Assembly: GCF_003473485.1 (NCBI RefSeq)
Contig: NC_053042.1
Span: 4,239,501 to 4,303,500 of the forward strand
Direction: 5' to 3'
Length of the DNA: 64,000 nt
Origin: Medicago truncatula
Lineage: Eukaryota; Streptophyta; Magnoliopsida; Fabales; Fabaceae
The translations under genes and the position numbers were made by a program. Position 1 is the first letter of the stretch. Each line of letters starts with the position of its first letter. The notes beneath the pieces are model-generated. The model searched no databases, was not told the origin of the DNA, and was given only the letters and a program-made list of their open reading frames with translations. Positions 11,851 to 23,936 of the stretch are shown here, piece after piece.

Positions 11851-13031
11851 ATGGCGCGCAATGAACTGTTGGGAAAACCAACCTACATTTCACTGCAAGA
11901 ACTCCAAAAACACAACAAACGTGTCGCCATTGACGGCAAGATATACGACGTCTCTAAATGGGCCAACCACCATCCCGGTGGCGAATTCCCTCTAATCAGC
12001 CTTGCCGGCCAAGAGGTTACTGAAGCATTCCTTGCTTTCCACCCTCCCACCGCCTACAACCGCCTCAACACCTTCTTCACCGGAAGCTACCTCTGTGACT
12101 GCGCCGTCTCTGATGTGTCCCGTGATTACCAGAATCTCTTCTCCGAACTGACCGAGATGGGGTTCTTCGAATATAAAGGATGTGGTGTTTTACTCATGAT
12201 TTCGTTAATCATTGTTATGCTTTGTGTCAGTGTTTGTGGTGTTTTGTTTTCTGATAGTTCGTGTGTGTGCGTGTGTTGTGGTGGGTTAATGGGTTTCTTG
12301 TGGATTCAAAGTGGTTGGATTAGTCATGATTCTTGTCACTATCAGATTATGGCGAACTGTAATTGGAACTGGTTTGTTCAGATCCTTTCTGGAAATTTTC
12401 TTTCTAGTATAAGCATGGAGTGGTGGAAATGGAACCACAATGCACACCACCTTGCTTGTAATAGTCTTGATTTTGACCCTGACCTTCAACATTTACCCTT
12501 TTTTGTTGTCTCTTCAAAGTTCTTTACTTCACTCACTTCTTGTTTTCATGATAGGAAGATGAACTTTGATTCTTTTGCTAGGTTCTTGGTTAGTTACCAA
12601 CATTGGAGTTATTGTCCTGGTATATGTTTAGCTAGGTTCAATTTGTTTGCTCGATCTTTTTTCTTGCTACTGTCTAATAGGAAAGTTCCCAATAGAAAGA
12701 TAGAACTTTTGGGTTTGCTTGTGTTTTGGATTTGGTACCCTTTGTTGGTTTCTTGTTTACCTAATTGGGGTGAGAGAGTTTTGTTTGTAATTGCTAGTTT
12801 TTCTGTGACTGGTATTCAACATGTTCAGTTCACTTTCAATCATTTTTCTGCAAGTGTCTATATTGGTCAACCAACATCGCATGATTGGTTTGAGAAGCAA
12901 ACTAGTGGGACTCTTGATGTCGAGTCTCCTTCTTGAATGGCCAATCTACTTATCATTCAGACGTTGAGGAATGCTGCTTTGCAAGCTCGGGATCTTACTA
13001 AACCGATTCCGAGAAATTTAGTTTGGGAAGC
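11851..13031 (+). pseudogene. Sphingolipid delta-8 desaturase copy 1, inactivated
   Basis: The frame 11851-12936 aligns along its length with the intact copy at 20868 (cytochrome b5 HPGG, HNAHH, QHVQFTFNHF). Defects seen: 12 bases missing in the b5 domain (HNKRVAIDGK against HNTRGDAWISIDGK); first histidine box changed from HDSGH to HDSCH; a Trp codon turned to stop (TGG to TGA at about 12934); and an in-frame loss of about 147 bases that removes the third box QIEHH and its surroundings. The tail resumes in the same frame after the stop (IIQTLRNAALQARDLTKP) and is cut at the last residues by a repeat insertion (13032). Loss of the third His box alone should abolish di-iron binding. Single exon, as in the intact copy. 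Confidence 0.9.
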
Positions 13032-13375
13032 AGGCGTAACTCATCCATACAAAACCGGAGGATTGTCTCCTCTTATAAACTCTTCTCAAGATTCCTATCT
13101 ATCCGATGTGGGACTAAATCCCACTCGAGAGTTGGCCGCTAACACACCCCCTCACACTTCAGCCCCCCGGCCCAATGGGCCTGAAGCATGGAGATGCAGG
13201 AAGCCCAACGACATGGACCCGATAGACTCTCATGCCATGAGACGAATATCGAGGCGTAACTCATCCATACAAAACCGGCTTGTACGGTGAGGAGTGCCTC
13301 CTCTTATAAACTCTTCTCAAGATTCCTATCTATCCGATGTGGGACTAAATCCCACCCGAGAGTTGGCCGCTAACA
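13032..13375 (-). mobile_element. TRIM/LARD-like repeat inserted in the end of desaturase copy 1
   Basis: Two direct repeats (13032-13144 and 13252-13375, nearly identical except for one 19- to 8-base replacement) flank a GC-richer centre of about 107 bases. On the minus strand each repeat starts TGTTAGCGGCCAACTCTC and includes TCCCACATCGG. This resembles a widespread plant repeat with the GATGTGGGACT motif. The layout of short terminal direct repeats and a tiny non-coding interior fits a terminal-repeat retrotransposon in miniature. A partial tandem duplication of another repeat is the alternative. It replaces the last five codons and stop of the desaturase. Confidence 0.6.
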
Positions 13376-14351
13376 GCTTCCTAATATTTTTCTGTCATTG
13401 GCAATTTGGTAATCATTGGCTTTGAGGAAAGAATAACTGATCTGCAAATTGTTTGGCATGATTTCCTTTCGAGAGATAGGTAAGAAAGAAACTACTGATA
13501 CTGGTTCATCTGAGGTTTTATAGATTTTTGTATTTTGTTTTTGTTCATCTTCATAGTTGAAGTGTGGGATATAGTGCAATGTTTAGTTTTTGTCTGTTCG
13601 ATTTCCTTATGCGGCAATGGATATTTGTACTACATAACAATTTGTGTTATGCCTTCATCGTCGTTTGGAGCAAAAAAATATGTACTATATTTTAAATTAA
13701 AATTCTTTGAAATGATTTTTTTTCTTTCCATTTCCTGGCTCCTTATGCTGCTGATTGTTGCTTCTGTGAGACTATTAAGTTTTTTATATGAATGCTGAAA
13801 TATCATGTTTCTAGACAGAAAACAGAATACTTTTATAATTGGAGAACTTATATGATGGAAACAAGATTTTTTTATTGAAATCTACTAAATAAATTTCGCA
13901 TCTTCTACCGTATAAGTTGTCTGATGAACGGAAAGTGAACTCTTGAACTAAAATTTGAAATCTACTAAAGAAAATTCACATCTTTTCTACGTGTTTTATT
14001 CCTGACAGAACCTGGATGCCAAATCTTATCACAAATCAGTTTCTGTGTCGATTAACCTCCTTAACGATACAAGTCTACTTCTACAACTAAACACATTGTG
14101 TATTACCATAGATTGCAAATAACATTCATTCCATTCATGGTTAACTTCTATTTTTAATAAACTTGGAATGAAACTGATGAAGCCTCATTCGGAACAAAGT
14201 GACCAGTCTTTTATAATATTGAATGCATAAACAATTTAAACTTGAAGGTAAGGTAATCTAAGGGTATACCTGTTTTATAAAATTGAACAAAAATAATGTA
14301 ATATTTAATTATTGATTTTTTTTGCTAATAACTCATTATATTGTCTTCCAG
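13376..14351. other. 3' flank of desaturase copy 1 and junction of the segmental duplication
   Basis: The part 13430-13970 matches the 3' flank of the intact desaturase (22255-22740), including the TCTGAGGTTTTATAGATTTT stretch. From about 13990 the sequence matches hydrolase intron 2 (7445 onward), starting with GTGTTTTATTCCTGACAGAA. The switch, just after TCACATCTTTTCTAC at about 13980-13990, is the breakpoint between the two duplicated units. Confidence 0.7.
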
Positions 14352-16231
14352 GGAAAGTGAAGGTTCGTTTCAGTGTGGTAATTACTTACTACAGAGAAGT
14401 TGAAGACCTGTGTGCTATAGTCCAACATTTCCATGATGAGAAATATGTCATTACCTCAATTTTTTGTCATAGTAAAGGTCAGATTACTGTTATGCACTTA
14501 GGCTTATTATTTGAAAATGAATTTTGTAATGGACTGAACAGGCAACTTATAAGGGATATTTCAATGGCAGTTTGAAATTGTTTTCTCTCCTCATGTAACA
14601 GTTTGATATCAAAAAAATTGTCCACCTTCCCTTTAATAAAGTCTCTCAATATCCTCAAAAATATCTTATGGGTTAGTATATAGGTAAGACTGTATGTCTT
14701 ATAGACTCGGTATAATTATTACAAGGTAATTTATTGAAATTGTGTTTTTCGCTGAGAAGAACTATGGAAGTTTAGAGAAGATTTTAATCTTTTACTTTTT
14801 GTTTATTTCATTGGAGAAAGCATGTGATGGCATTCTTGGTAAATGTAGTATTGACATGTCTCGAGTATTGGGTGTTTAGTGTTATAAAGAAGAAGTTATA
14901 AATGTAATGTTTGTCAGAGTTAGGTGTAATGTTGATGATAGGTTAATATGATGGAAAATTGTCCACGATATATGTAGAGTTTATTGGTGAAAATGTATGA
15001 GAAATTATTAGAGAATATTGATTATAAAAAAGAGGACAAGTTCACATTGATTGAACTGAATATATAACAAATAGTTATACAGTTTCAGTGGTGAGTATAG
15101 TTTTCTGTAGGTTTGTAGAGTGCAGTCTGGCATAGGTTTGCTGGTGAATGGAACCGAAGTTCTCTGTTTATGTGAGTTTTCCAACAGATTTTGAAAAGAA
15201 TGACTAAGTTCACATTCATTCAACTGAACATTTAGTTAATAGCTGTACAGTTTTAGTGAAAAATGTAGTCTGCCATGTTTGCAGGTAAATGGAACTGAAG
15301 TTCTCTGTGAATGTGATCGAGTTTTCTTTATACAAGTCTCTCCGACCCTCACAATCCTCAATTTCCATGTAATTCACAGCCACTAGAATGGTTCCTGCAG
15401 GATGTAACATGGTTCTGTTGTATGCCTCAAAATATAAGGATATTCGTAGTGTTGTCGATATATCTGGCCGGTTTAACCTAGCAAAAGGAAAGGCGCATCA
15501 CTTGGGTGAATTTTTTTTACAAAGGATTAAATAAGATCGATTTATAGATGTCAAAAATAAACTAGATGATCAATGAAATGTAAATATTTGTCAATCATCT
15601 ATCATTTGTGGATTACACAAATCAGCATATGTTGGTCAACTTTTTCTTGCTTCTTTGTTCATTTGATGCCATGTCATGGTTCTGATAATCTCTGTCGGTG
15701 TTGAATAGTGATATCGCTGCTTGTCAATATACTTCAAGTTCAGTCAGTCTGATTGACAGATACCTTTTCTTATGGTAGGGAAGATTACGTATAATGTTAC
15801 TGAAGAAAGTTTAATGGACTGTCTAAATACTATAATCCATCTTGCCTGCTTATCAATCCCTGAAATTGCTGGCAAGGTTCGTGATTACATTTAATATCAT
15901 GCATCTCTCTCATAAAATTTGAAATTAAACGGTTCTTCATATTTTTCTGATATTGCTACTAGTCACTTGATATATACCGAAATAGGGTGTTGACAGCTCA
16001 GAATCCATGGATAAAACTATACCCGCAGAAGATGCTTTAGAGTTTGCTAAGTCCATATCGAATCATGAACTGCGCATCATAGAAGGGGCTGGCATTGAAT
16101 ATACTTGTCATCAAGATGAATTGACAAGTTTTGTTGTGCAATTTATCAAGGTTAATAATGACAAGGAAAACAATACATCTAAGCAGACACAATTTGGAAG
16201 AGTAGATAAACCTTTCCATTCACGGTTCTAG
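14352..16231 (+). pseudogene. Second, decayed copy of the alpha/beta hydrolase (exons 3-6 only)
   Basis: Segments matching exons 3 (14352-14478), 4 (15401-15568), 5 (15779-15875) and 6 (15987-16231) of the upstream hydrolase lie in the same order with homologous introns. Exons 1 and 2 are absent, because the duplicated unit starts inside intron 2. Breaks: a 4-base insertion in exon 3 (ATTACTTACTAC), Gly to Cys just after the nucleophile elbow, CAA to TAA in exon 4, and a one-base loss in exon 6 just before the catalytic Asp region. The His region has changed from GADHEY to GAGIEY, losing the catalytic His. Non-functional. Confidence 0.9.
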
Positions 16232-19200
16232 TCCTTGCAGAATATGTGGATCTGGCACCTCATTTTAGTCCATCCTTACAAATACGGACATACTCGTCCT
16301 ATTCCTCGCAGCCAATAATTGTACGTTGTCTGTTAAAGAAAATCGACCAATATTGTCCTAGCTTCTCATTATTGAACCTCAACAATTGCACGTCTGACAA
16401 GAACTACCGCGTCATCATTGCCAGGTTATCAATCTGACATTAAACTTTTATTGTTTCTGTTAAAAGTTTATGCTCTTGCATTTACTGTGGAATTTGATAT
16501 CATGAGTTTGAGCACCACTCATCTGGTAGATAGAACATGTGAAGTACAGTTGATTGAATTGAATTGTTGTTATCACAAGTGAGCAACTACCAAAACAATT
16601 GATCTTGGAAACAGAATTATTGATAAAACTTGACCAGAAAATATTATGAGACCTACTTTAGTATGATAAATATGTTACTAAAAGCAGGAGGGGGGCACAC
16701 AAAATTTTGATCCTAGATACTAAAAAACTTGAGGGGCACACAGTACTATATTATTGCATTATTAAGTCAAGTTTTTAGAGGGGTCACTGTGCTCCCCCTT
16801 AGATTGGAAGCTGACTGTTCTGTTTGTTGTTAGAGAGTTGAGAGGACATACTACCTACTGTAGTACTGCTGTTAAAGATTTACTTCTAGCCACAGCATTT
16901 TGCACATTCTATTTAAAAAAAATGAAAATTCATGTTTAAAAAAATAAATAATCTCGAGTTCAATATTGTTTTGAAGCTTAATGTGATGTGTCAATATTAG
17001 GGATATGATGATTTGTTTTTGAGTTGTGAATGAAATGAGTTAAGGATAAGGCAAAATGTGAAGCTAAAAAGGGAAACATCGTTTTTTATCTTTTTGAGTG
17101 AAGTTAAAATTGTAAGAAAGAGCAAGGAAGATGGAAAATAATGAGAGAAGTGAATGTGGATGGAGATTTGATGCACTTCAAATTCATTCTTTTCTTCTTT
17201 CTAATTCTCCAAATGGAGTAACTCATTTTAGAATAGAGGAATAAACTTTCACATATGTGGGGAACAAAAGTTTGATTTAAACAATTAAAATTTGAATGAC
17301 CAACTATTGATGAATAGAAATATACTTAAGCCTAGATGTTGCTCTCTTTGTCTCATTGAGTTTCATGTTCAAAATATATATGTGATATATATTATTTGAC
17401 ATTTTATGTTACAAATAAATCAACAATTATATTTTTTACCAATATATCTATAGAAAATACTGACGAGTATTTTAAAAACATTCTTTAATAACCTTGAATA
17501 ATAAGTTTTTCATAAAAATTTATGTATTTAATACATTGAAATACTTAATCTTTAAAAAAAATGTCGATAGGACACTCGTTATTGTATGTCAAACTATGCG
17601 TTTAATAGAGCCAGTCCTATTTCAATGTGTTGGACACTAAATGCAATATAATCTTTTTTCATGTAAAATTTTAACATTGGTTCATCACGTTGTGAGATCC
17701 TAGTTCATCTTGTTAGACGCAATTTCGGTTGATACTCTATATTTTACTTCCTCAATAAAACTCACTTTATCATAAACGAGTATATTCAATAATTATTTTA
17801 AAAATTGTGGATAAATCTTAAATGATTTATTTAAACCTAACAATGATAAGGAGAAAGTGATAAGCATACTAAGAAAATATCAAGATCCAAACAAACATTG
17901 AGGCTGAAGATATTTTGCATAGACATAAGCATCTTCATATGGCACATTAGTATATTACAACACTTTGTCGTGATACTAGGTTGCAACAGATTCAACTTTC
18001 TGTTGGGCTCATACTTTGAGCATGACTATTATTTTATTTGTTTTATTGCATTAAAAATACTATTCTTTTCCTCAATATGTGCACCACTTGTTTGCCCCTT
18101 CTGGTTTTATGTTGCTCAATATGTGCAAGAAACGTTTACAAATTTCCAATGTTTGCTTTGTAATGCACAATCTTTGAATGATTTAAAGAAAAATCAGTAT
18201 TGTTTGTAGAATTAATTCTATTTAAATTTAGAATTTGTAACTTTTGATATTTATCATTGATTTTAGTCTTGAATTTACCGTTAAATTTATTAATACATAA
18301 ATACATTTAAAGATAAATCAATCTACATTCAACTCACTTTTATTCAAAATCAATTTTATATAATTAATTCGCTCAAAATTAGTTATTGTTGGCGTAAAAC
18401 TAAACATATTACTAACATTCATTTTTCTTCAAAAAAGATATTACTAATTTTCCTTAAAAAAAATATTACAAACATTCATTCATTCAACCACCCTTATCTT
18501 CTTCATAGAAACTTCTGACATTATTTATCTAAAAGAAAATAACTTATAAGTATTTGTTTTCAGTCAACGGTCTTTTATTAACAACTAATAAGCTCCTCCA
18601 TTGACAGATGTACATTTAACTATTTATGCATAATTTTGGATATTTCCCTCTCTTTACCTTTAAACCACATGTTGTTATTACTTCCTTGTTTTTTCTTTTT
18701 TGAGTTCTAATTTAAAAAAGTTATTTAAATTTAAGTCAGATGATAAAAGATTACAATAACATTTTTCCTTCAAAAAAAAATAAAAATAAAGATTACAATA
18801 ACATTTAATATCTTAAAATGGGTCCAAACCATCAATATCGTATTTTGTGTGTGCGAGTTTTGATAGTTAAGTTTCTTGAAATAAAAAACAAATTAGTTTT
18901 TCCCTCTAGACTAGATTATGACATCAAAGAACAACAATACACCACAGTTAGTCACAGATTTAAAAGGAAGAATCTTTTATTATGCCCACATCTCCAAAAG
19001 TGTCGCTTTCAAAGCATCCCACAGCACATGTGGAATTCTTGTCCTATAACAACTTAAATTGAATCAATCAATCAACACAAATTACACCCACTACGTGAAC
19101 ACTCACTTGACTTATTTTTTTAAGGAAAAAATACTACTACTGCTATAGTAGTATCTAAATATATATAACATCAAAGAAAATACATGATTCTTAGTTTAGG

Positions 19201-20867
19201 CTTAATTTAATTGATGTCATGTTTCTATAAATTTTGAGATAGAAGCAAACTAAACAACCCAATCCTCGAGGTAATTTTTTACTACTAGAATAAGAATATT
19301 TTGTTTTCTTCAAAACATTGACTCAATTCATGATTTTTATTAATTTATAGTATATTTTAGAGAATTATATATTTCAGTTATTAAAAAATTAATAATTTAT
19401 TAATATTGTTTATTTTATTCTTCAAAGTAAATTACTCATTCTAAAGACGATAGACATTGATTTATATATACAAATATTCTAAATAAAATAAAATTTAAAG
19501 AATAAAAAATTAAAATGTTAAGGAGATATATTCTTTTCGTTTTAATCATCTAATTTTTTGAGGAATGAGTTTTGACAATTTAGAATTTAGTTGAAAGATA
19601 AATAGAAAATGATTGATAATTGTTTCGGTCAAGGATTAAACTTTGAATCATTCGATGAATTCAACCTTAGTTGAATCTATTAATGACTTAAGTCCAAACA
19701 ATTTCTAAACGTATTCTTTCTTTATGGATTCTAAGCATATTCTCTTAAACACCAATCAAGACAATAAAATAAGTTAAACTAATTCTTTTATATTTTTTAT
19801 GGAATAAATATTATTATGTTAAAATGTAAAATTATATAATATTTACCTTTTCAATTTAAAATTAAATTCTATTTTGTATAAAAATATATTATTTCAACTA
19901 TTAAATAGTAATATAGAAATTATGTATATTACCAAAAATACAAAGCAATAATTGTTAATAAATAATTGTTTTTGACTCAATGTTAATCAATAATGAGATA
20001 GATTTTATTTTATTTTTGTAACAATAATGAGAGGGGACTTCAAAAAAAAAATAATGAGAGGGATTTTTTTATACATAATAATAAGAGGGGATTTCTTCTT
20101 TAATTTGCTTATCACCACATTCATTAGAATATCAGAAAAAGATGTTATATTTATAAAGTTTTTTTTTTTGTCAAACATAATGTAAAATAAAATTCATAAC
20201 AAAAATAATAAAATATTACATGAACAAATTTTACATAAATATATTTTGCATCGTCAAAAATAATTATCCCATCATTAGACATTCAATTGATTGATTCACT
20301 ATGATTTATTGAAACCACAATCATTAGTTTCTCATTTTCAAAGTAAAAGGGTTCTTGGAATGTTTAATTCATCGCACAATCAAACACATGCTTAGTAAAA
20401 AAATGTTCTTCTTTCTTTAATCTATATGATATATTGAAAGAGTTTGAAGGTGAAGATTTCGGATTTGATCTCAAAAATTAAGATAATTACTAATATTAAT
20501 TAAAGCAATGCTATATCTCTAGAAAAATAACATCAAGAATTCTTCAAGAATAAAGAACAGTCAATCACAATATACTATTTACCATAATTCAAAGAGATAT
20601 GACTGAAAAATAGGAAGTGAACAAATAATCTTTTAGCTCATCAATCGAGTTATCTATACTAAAAGATAGAAAAGAATAGTTATTAGATACCGATAGTATT
20701 ATTTTTTTTATATGAATGAAAAAAAATAGTAGGGCCTAGTTTACCTGATTGACCTGTCCCCACCTAATGTGTCACAAAATCATTACTTCCTACTTACTTC
20801 CCTCCCTACAAAAACAACTCAAAGCATCACACACATTCTCACACTCTAAACCTCTATACCTTACACA
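16232..20867. other. AT-rich intergenic region upstream of the intact desaturase
   Basis: No gene recognised. The first 200 bases match the hydrolase 3' flank (9656-9900). A repeat-like patch at 16680-16805 has GGGGCACAC motifs. The stretch 17870-18030 matches 11180-11395 of the first unit. From 18200 to 20860 the DNA is very AT-rich with short imperfect repeats (AATGAGAGGGG three times, 20026-20092). The intact desaturase has about 2.8 kb upstream that is not shared with copy 1. Confidence 0.55.
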
Positions 20868-22229
20868 ATGGTAACACAAACTGAACCGTTGCTAAAACCA
20901 ACCTACATTTCATTGCAAGAACTTCAAAAACACAACACTCGCGGCGATGCATGGATCTCCATTGACGGCAAGATCTACGACGTTTCAAAATGGGCCAACC
21001 ACCATCCCGGCGGCGAGCTTCCTCTCCTCAACCTCGCCGGCCAAGATGTCACCGATGCATTCCTCGCTTTCCACCCTCCATCCGCTTACAAACACCTCCA
21101 AAACTTTGCCACTGGCAGTTACCTACGTGACTACGTCGTCTCTGACGTCTCACGTGACTATCGTGCCCTTTTCTCCGAACTAACCAAACTGGGTTTGTTC
21201 GAAGAGAAAGGACACGGTGTTTTACTTTTACTGTCCATTATTTCTGTTATGTTCTTTGTCAGTGTTTATGGTGTTTTGTTTTGTGATAGCGCGGTTGTGC
21301 ACGTGCTTTCTGGAGGATTAATGGGTCTTCTTTGGATTCAAAGTGGTTGGATTGGTCATGATTCTGGTCATTATCAGGTTATGGTTAACCGGAAATGGAA
21401 TCAGTTTATGCAGATTCTTTCTGGTAATGTTCTTGCTGGTATAAGCATTGAATGGTGGAAATGGAATCATAATGCACACCATCTTGCTTGTAATAGTCTT
21501 GATTTTGATCCTGATCTTCAACATTTACCTTTTTTTGTTGTTTCCTCCAAGTTCTTCACTTCACTAACTTCTTGTTTTTATGGAAGAAAGATGAATTTTG
21601 ATTCTTTTGCTAGGTTCTTGGTTAGTTACCAGCATTGGAGTTATTATCCTGTTATGTGTTTTGCTAGGCTTAATTTGTTTGCTCAATCTTTCTTTTTGTT
21701 GTTTTCTAATAGAAAAGTGCCTAATAGAAAGATGGAACTTTTAGGGTTGGCTCTGTTTTGGATTTGGTACCCTTTGTTGGTTTCTTGTTTACCTAATTGG
21801 GGTGAGAGGGTTTTATTTGTGCTTGCTAGTTTTTGTGTGACTGGGATTCAACATGTTCAGTTTACTTTGAATCATTTTTCGGCTAGTGTTTATGTTGGTC
21901 CACCGACGGCTCATGATTGGTTTGAGAAGCAAGCTCATGGAACTCTTGATGTGAAGTGTTCTTCTTGGATGGATTGGTTTCATGGTGGTTTGCAGTTTCA
22001 GATTGAGCATCATTTGTTTCCGCGTCTTCCACGATGTAATTTGAGGAAGATTTCACCTTTGGTTAAGGATCTGTGCAAGAAACATAATCTTCCTTACAAT
22101 TGTGTGTCTTTCTGGAAGGCTAATGTGCTTACTATTCAGACTTTGAGGAATGCGGCTTTGCAGGCGAGGGATCTTACTAAACCAGTTCCTAGAAATTTAG
22201 TTTGGGAAGCTGTTAATACTCATGGATGA
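20868..22229 (+). CDS. SLD: Sphingolipid delta-8 long-chain-base desaturase, cytochrome b5 fusion
   Basis: A single-exon 453-residue protein. The N-terminal cytochrome b5 domain has HPGG (46-49) and a second heme ligand in AFHP (His69). The desaturase part has three histidine boxes, HDSGH (164-168), HNAHH (201-205) and QIEHH (378-382, Gln replacing the first His as in front-end desaturases), and hydrophobic spans around 115-160 and 290-335. The end NLVWEAVNTHG matches known plant SLD proteins. The enzyme adds the delta-8 double bond to ceramide-bound or free sphingoid bases in the ER, receiving electrons through its own b5 domain. Length and motifs are normal for the family, so it is likely functional. 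It is the intact partner of the broken copy at 11851. Delta-6 acyl desaturase is a less likely alternative. Confidence 0.95.
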   Translation: MVTQTEPLLKPTYISLQELQKHNTRGDAWISIDGKIYDVSKWANHHPGGELPLLNLAGQDVTDAFLAFHPPSAYKHLQNFATGSYLRDYVVSDVSRDYRALFSELTKLGLFEEKGHGVLLLLSIISVMFFVSVYGVLFCDSAVVHVLSGGLMGLLWIQSGWIGHDSGHYQVMVNRKWNQFMQILSGNVLAGISIEWWKWNHNAHHLACNSLDFDPDLQHLPFFVVSSKFFTSLTSCFYGRKMNFDSFARFLVSYQHWSYYPVMCFARLNLFAQSFFLLFSNRKVPNRKMELLGLALFWIWYPLLVSCLPNWGERVLFVLASFCVTGIQHVQFTLNHFSASVYVGPPTAHDWFEKQAHGTLDVKCSSWMDWFHGGLQFQIEHHLFPRLPRCNLRKISPLVKDLCKKHNLPYNCVSFWKANVLTIQTLRNAALQARDLTKPVPRNLVWEAVNTHG

Positions 22230-23936
22230 ATGTTCCAATTGAGTGAAGCTTCGTAAGAATAATAACTGTTTTGCAAATTGCTTAGATGCTTAGATTCGAT
22301 TGCTAATTGTCTTAGCTGTTTGCATGCTGTTGATACTGATAAGAAAAGAACTATTGATACTTGTTTTATCTGAGGTTTTATAGATTTTGGTATTTTGTTT
22401 TTGCTTATCTTCATTTTAATTTTTCTCTGTTTTGAGTTCCTTATGTGGCCATGGATATTTCTACAACATAACAATTTGTGTTATGCCTGAAAATTCATTG
22501 TCTTTTGGAGCAAAGAATAAGTACTGTATGTTAAATTGGAATCAAATTTTAGTAATTGGTATAAGCAAATGGCTGCTGATTGTTAAGTTTCTTAGATGAA
22601 TGAATGCTTAGATATCCTGTTTCTAGACAGAAAACAGACAACGCTTGTATAATTGGAACTTATATGATGTGGGAAACTAAGATTTTTTTTTTTTTTTCTA
22701 TTGAAATCTACTAAAGAAATTTCACATCTTTTCTACCGTTTAAGTTGTCTCGTGAACTAAAAAGTAAAATGGGGTTGGTTACACTTCAAAGGGTGGAAAC
22801 AGTTTACATTTACACTTACTGATTTTTTAATGCTTCACCTTTTGGTGATCTGTATCTGTTATGCTATCGACAGCACCCTTCGTAGACTATATGTGTTCAG
22901 TTCTATTTGGATTGACTTATTTGAACTTATCAATTGGCATAAGCACTTGTACTGTACACATGTTTACTAATTTTTAGTTTTCTTGTTAGGAAGGTGCACT
23001 CTCTTAACTTGCATGGTTTATTGATTCTTTTTAGCAGACTTATGCAATTGTCAATTTAAGTTTAAACTGAAAGAAGCTTCACTTCTTAACTTACATATTG
23101 CTGATGGGAGGTTTTTGTTGGTTTGTGTTGGTTTTGCATTATTATGGTCCCAATCCAAGTGCTTGTTATGGGCTGTAGAAAACAAAATAACCATAAAATA
23201 TGTAGCCAGTAATGTACCTCTGTCAGATCTAGCAATGGTTACTTCCAAAACTGCTTCTGTACCAATTTGTCATGCAGTAAGTTATTTTCTTGGTTCATGT
23301 TCTTTAGCCACACCACAATCTTCATATCCTTGTGCTGATGTGGACACATACAATACAAGTGTTTTATTGGTATCCATGTTTTTATAGAGCAACTAGAGGT
23401 TGTAACTTCTTGTTACAGGTTAGGTAATTGGACACTGATTGATATGCTTTTTACATTGTGTCAGTTTAATAATTGCATTTAGACAAGGATATGTGCTCTT
23501 TTGAGGGCAGCCCATGTATTCTGGTTGTGTCAAGACAACTTTGAATTCGGATTGCTATGTTCGGCAATCCCACACATTCATGCAGTCTGCTCATCAGTGG
23601 TTGTTGTTAAATCGAGACCGAACAATCTATATTTCTAACTGTCTTAGTTTTTTTATTTTATTTTGAAAGAAACTGTATTTTAGTTTAAAAATATAAACAA
23701 ACCAAATCTTCATTAAAATCTTAAATTGTGTTATCTCGATTAACAATCACTTTGCATGAATAAGTAGAACTGCCTACCTAAACAATCCGAATTCGGCAAA
23801 TTTAGATAGAAATCTCAACATCATCTACTTCTAGGGTGCAAGTTTGTGATAATGACACACCCTTTTTCTAACTTGTCATAAATATCTCATGCTCTTCATG
23901 GCACATGTGACCAAGGTGAGATGGGAGGGGTCCCCA
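22230..23936. other. Intergenic region after the desaturase
   Basis: It holds the 3' flank shared with copy 1 up to about 22750, a short GCTTAT-type MITE fragment in reverse (22908-22957, GATTGACTTATTTGAACTTA) and otherwise non-coding AT-rich DNA. Open frames here are short and have no recognisable domain. Confidence 0.5.

Noticed and set aside
12937..13290. 117-codon frame after the desaturase stop
   Set aside because: The first 30 codons are the desaturase tail and the rest is translated repeat; no independent gene.
16680..16810. Possible further MITE with GGGGCACAC motifs
   Set aside because: The ends do not pair convincingly and no target duplication is visible.
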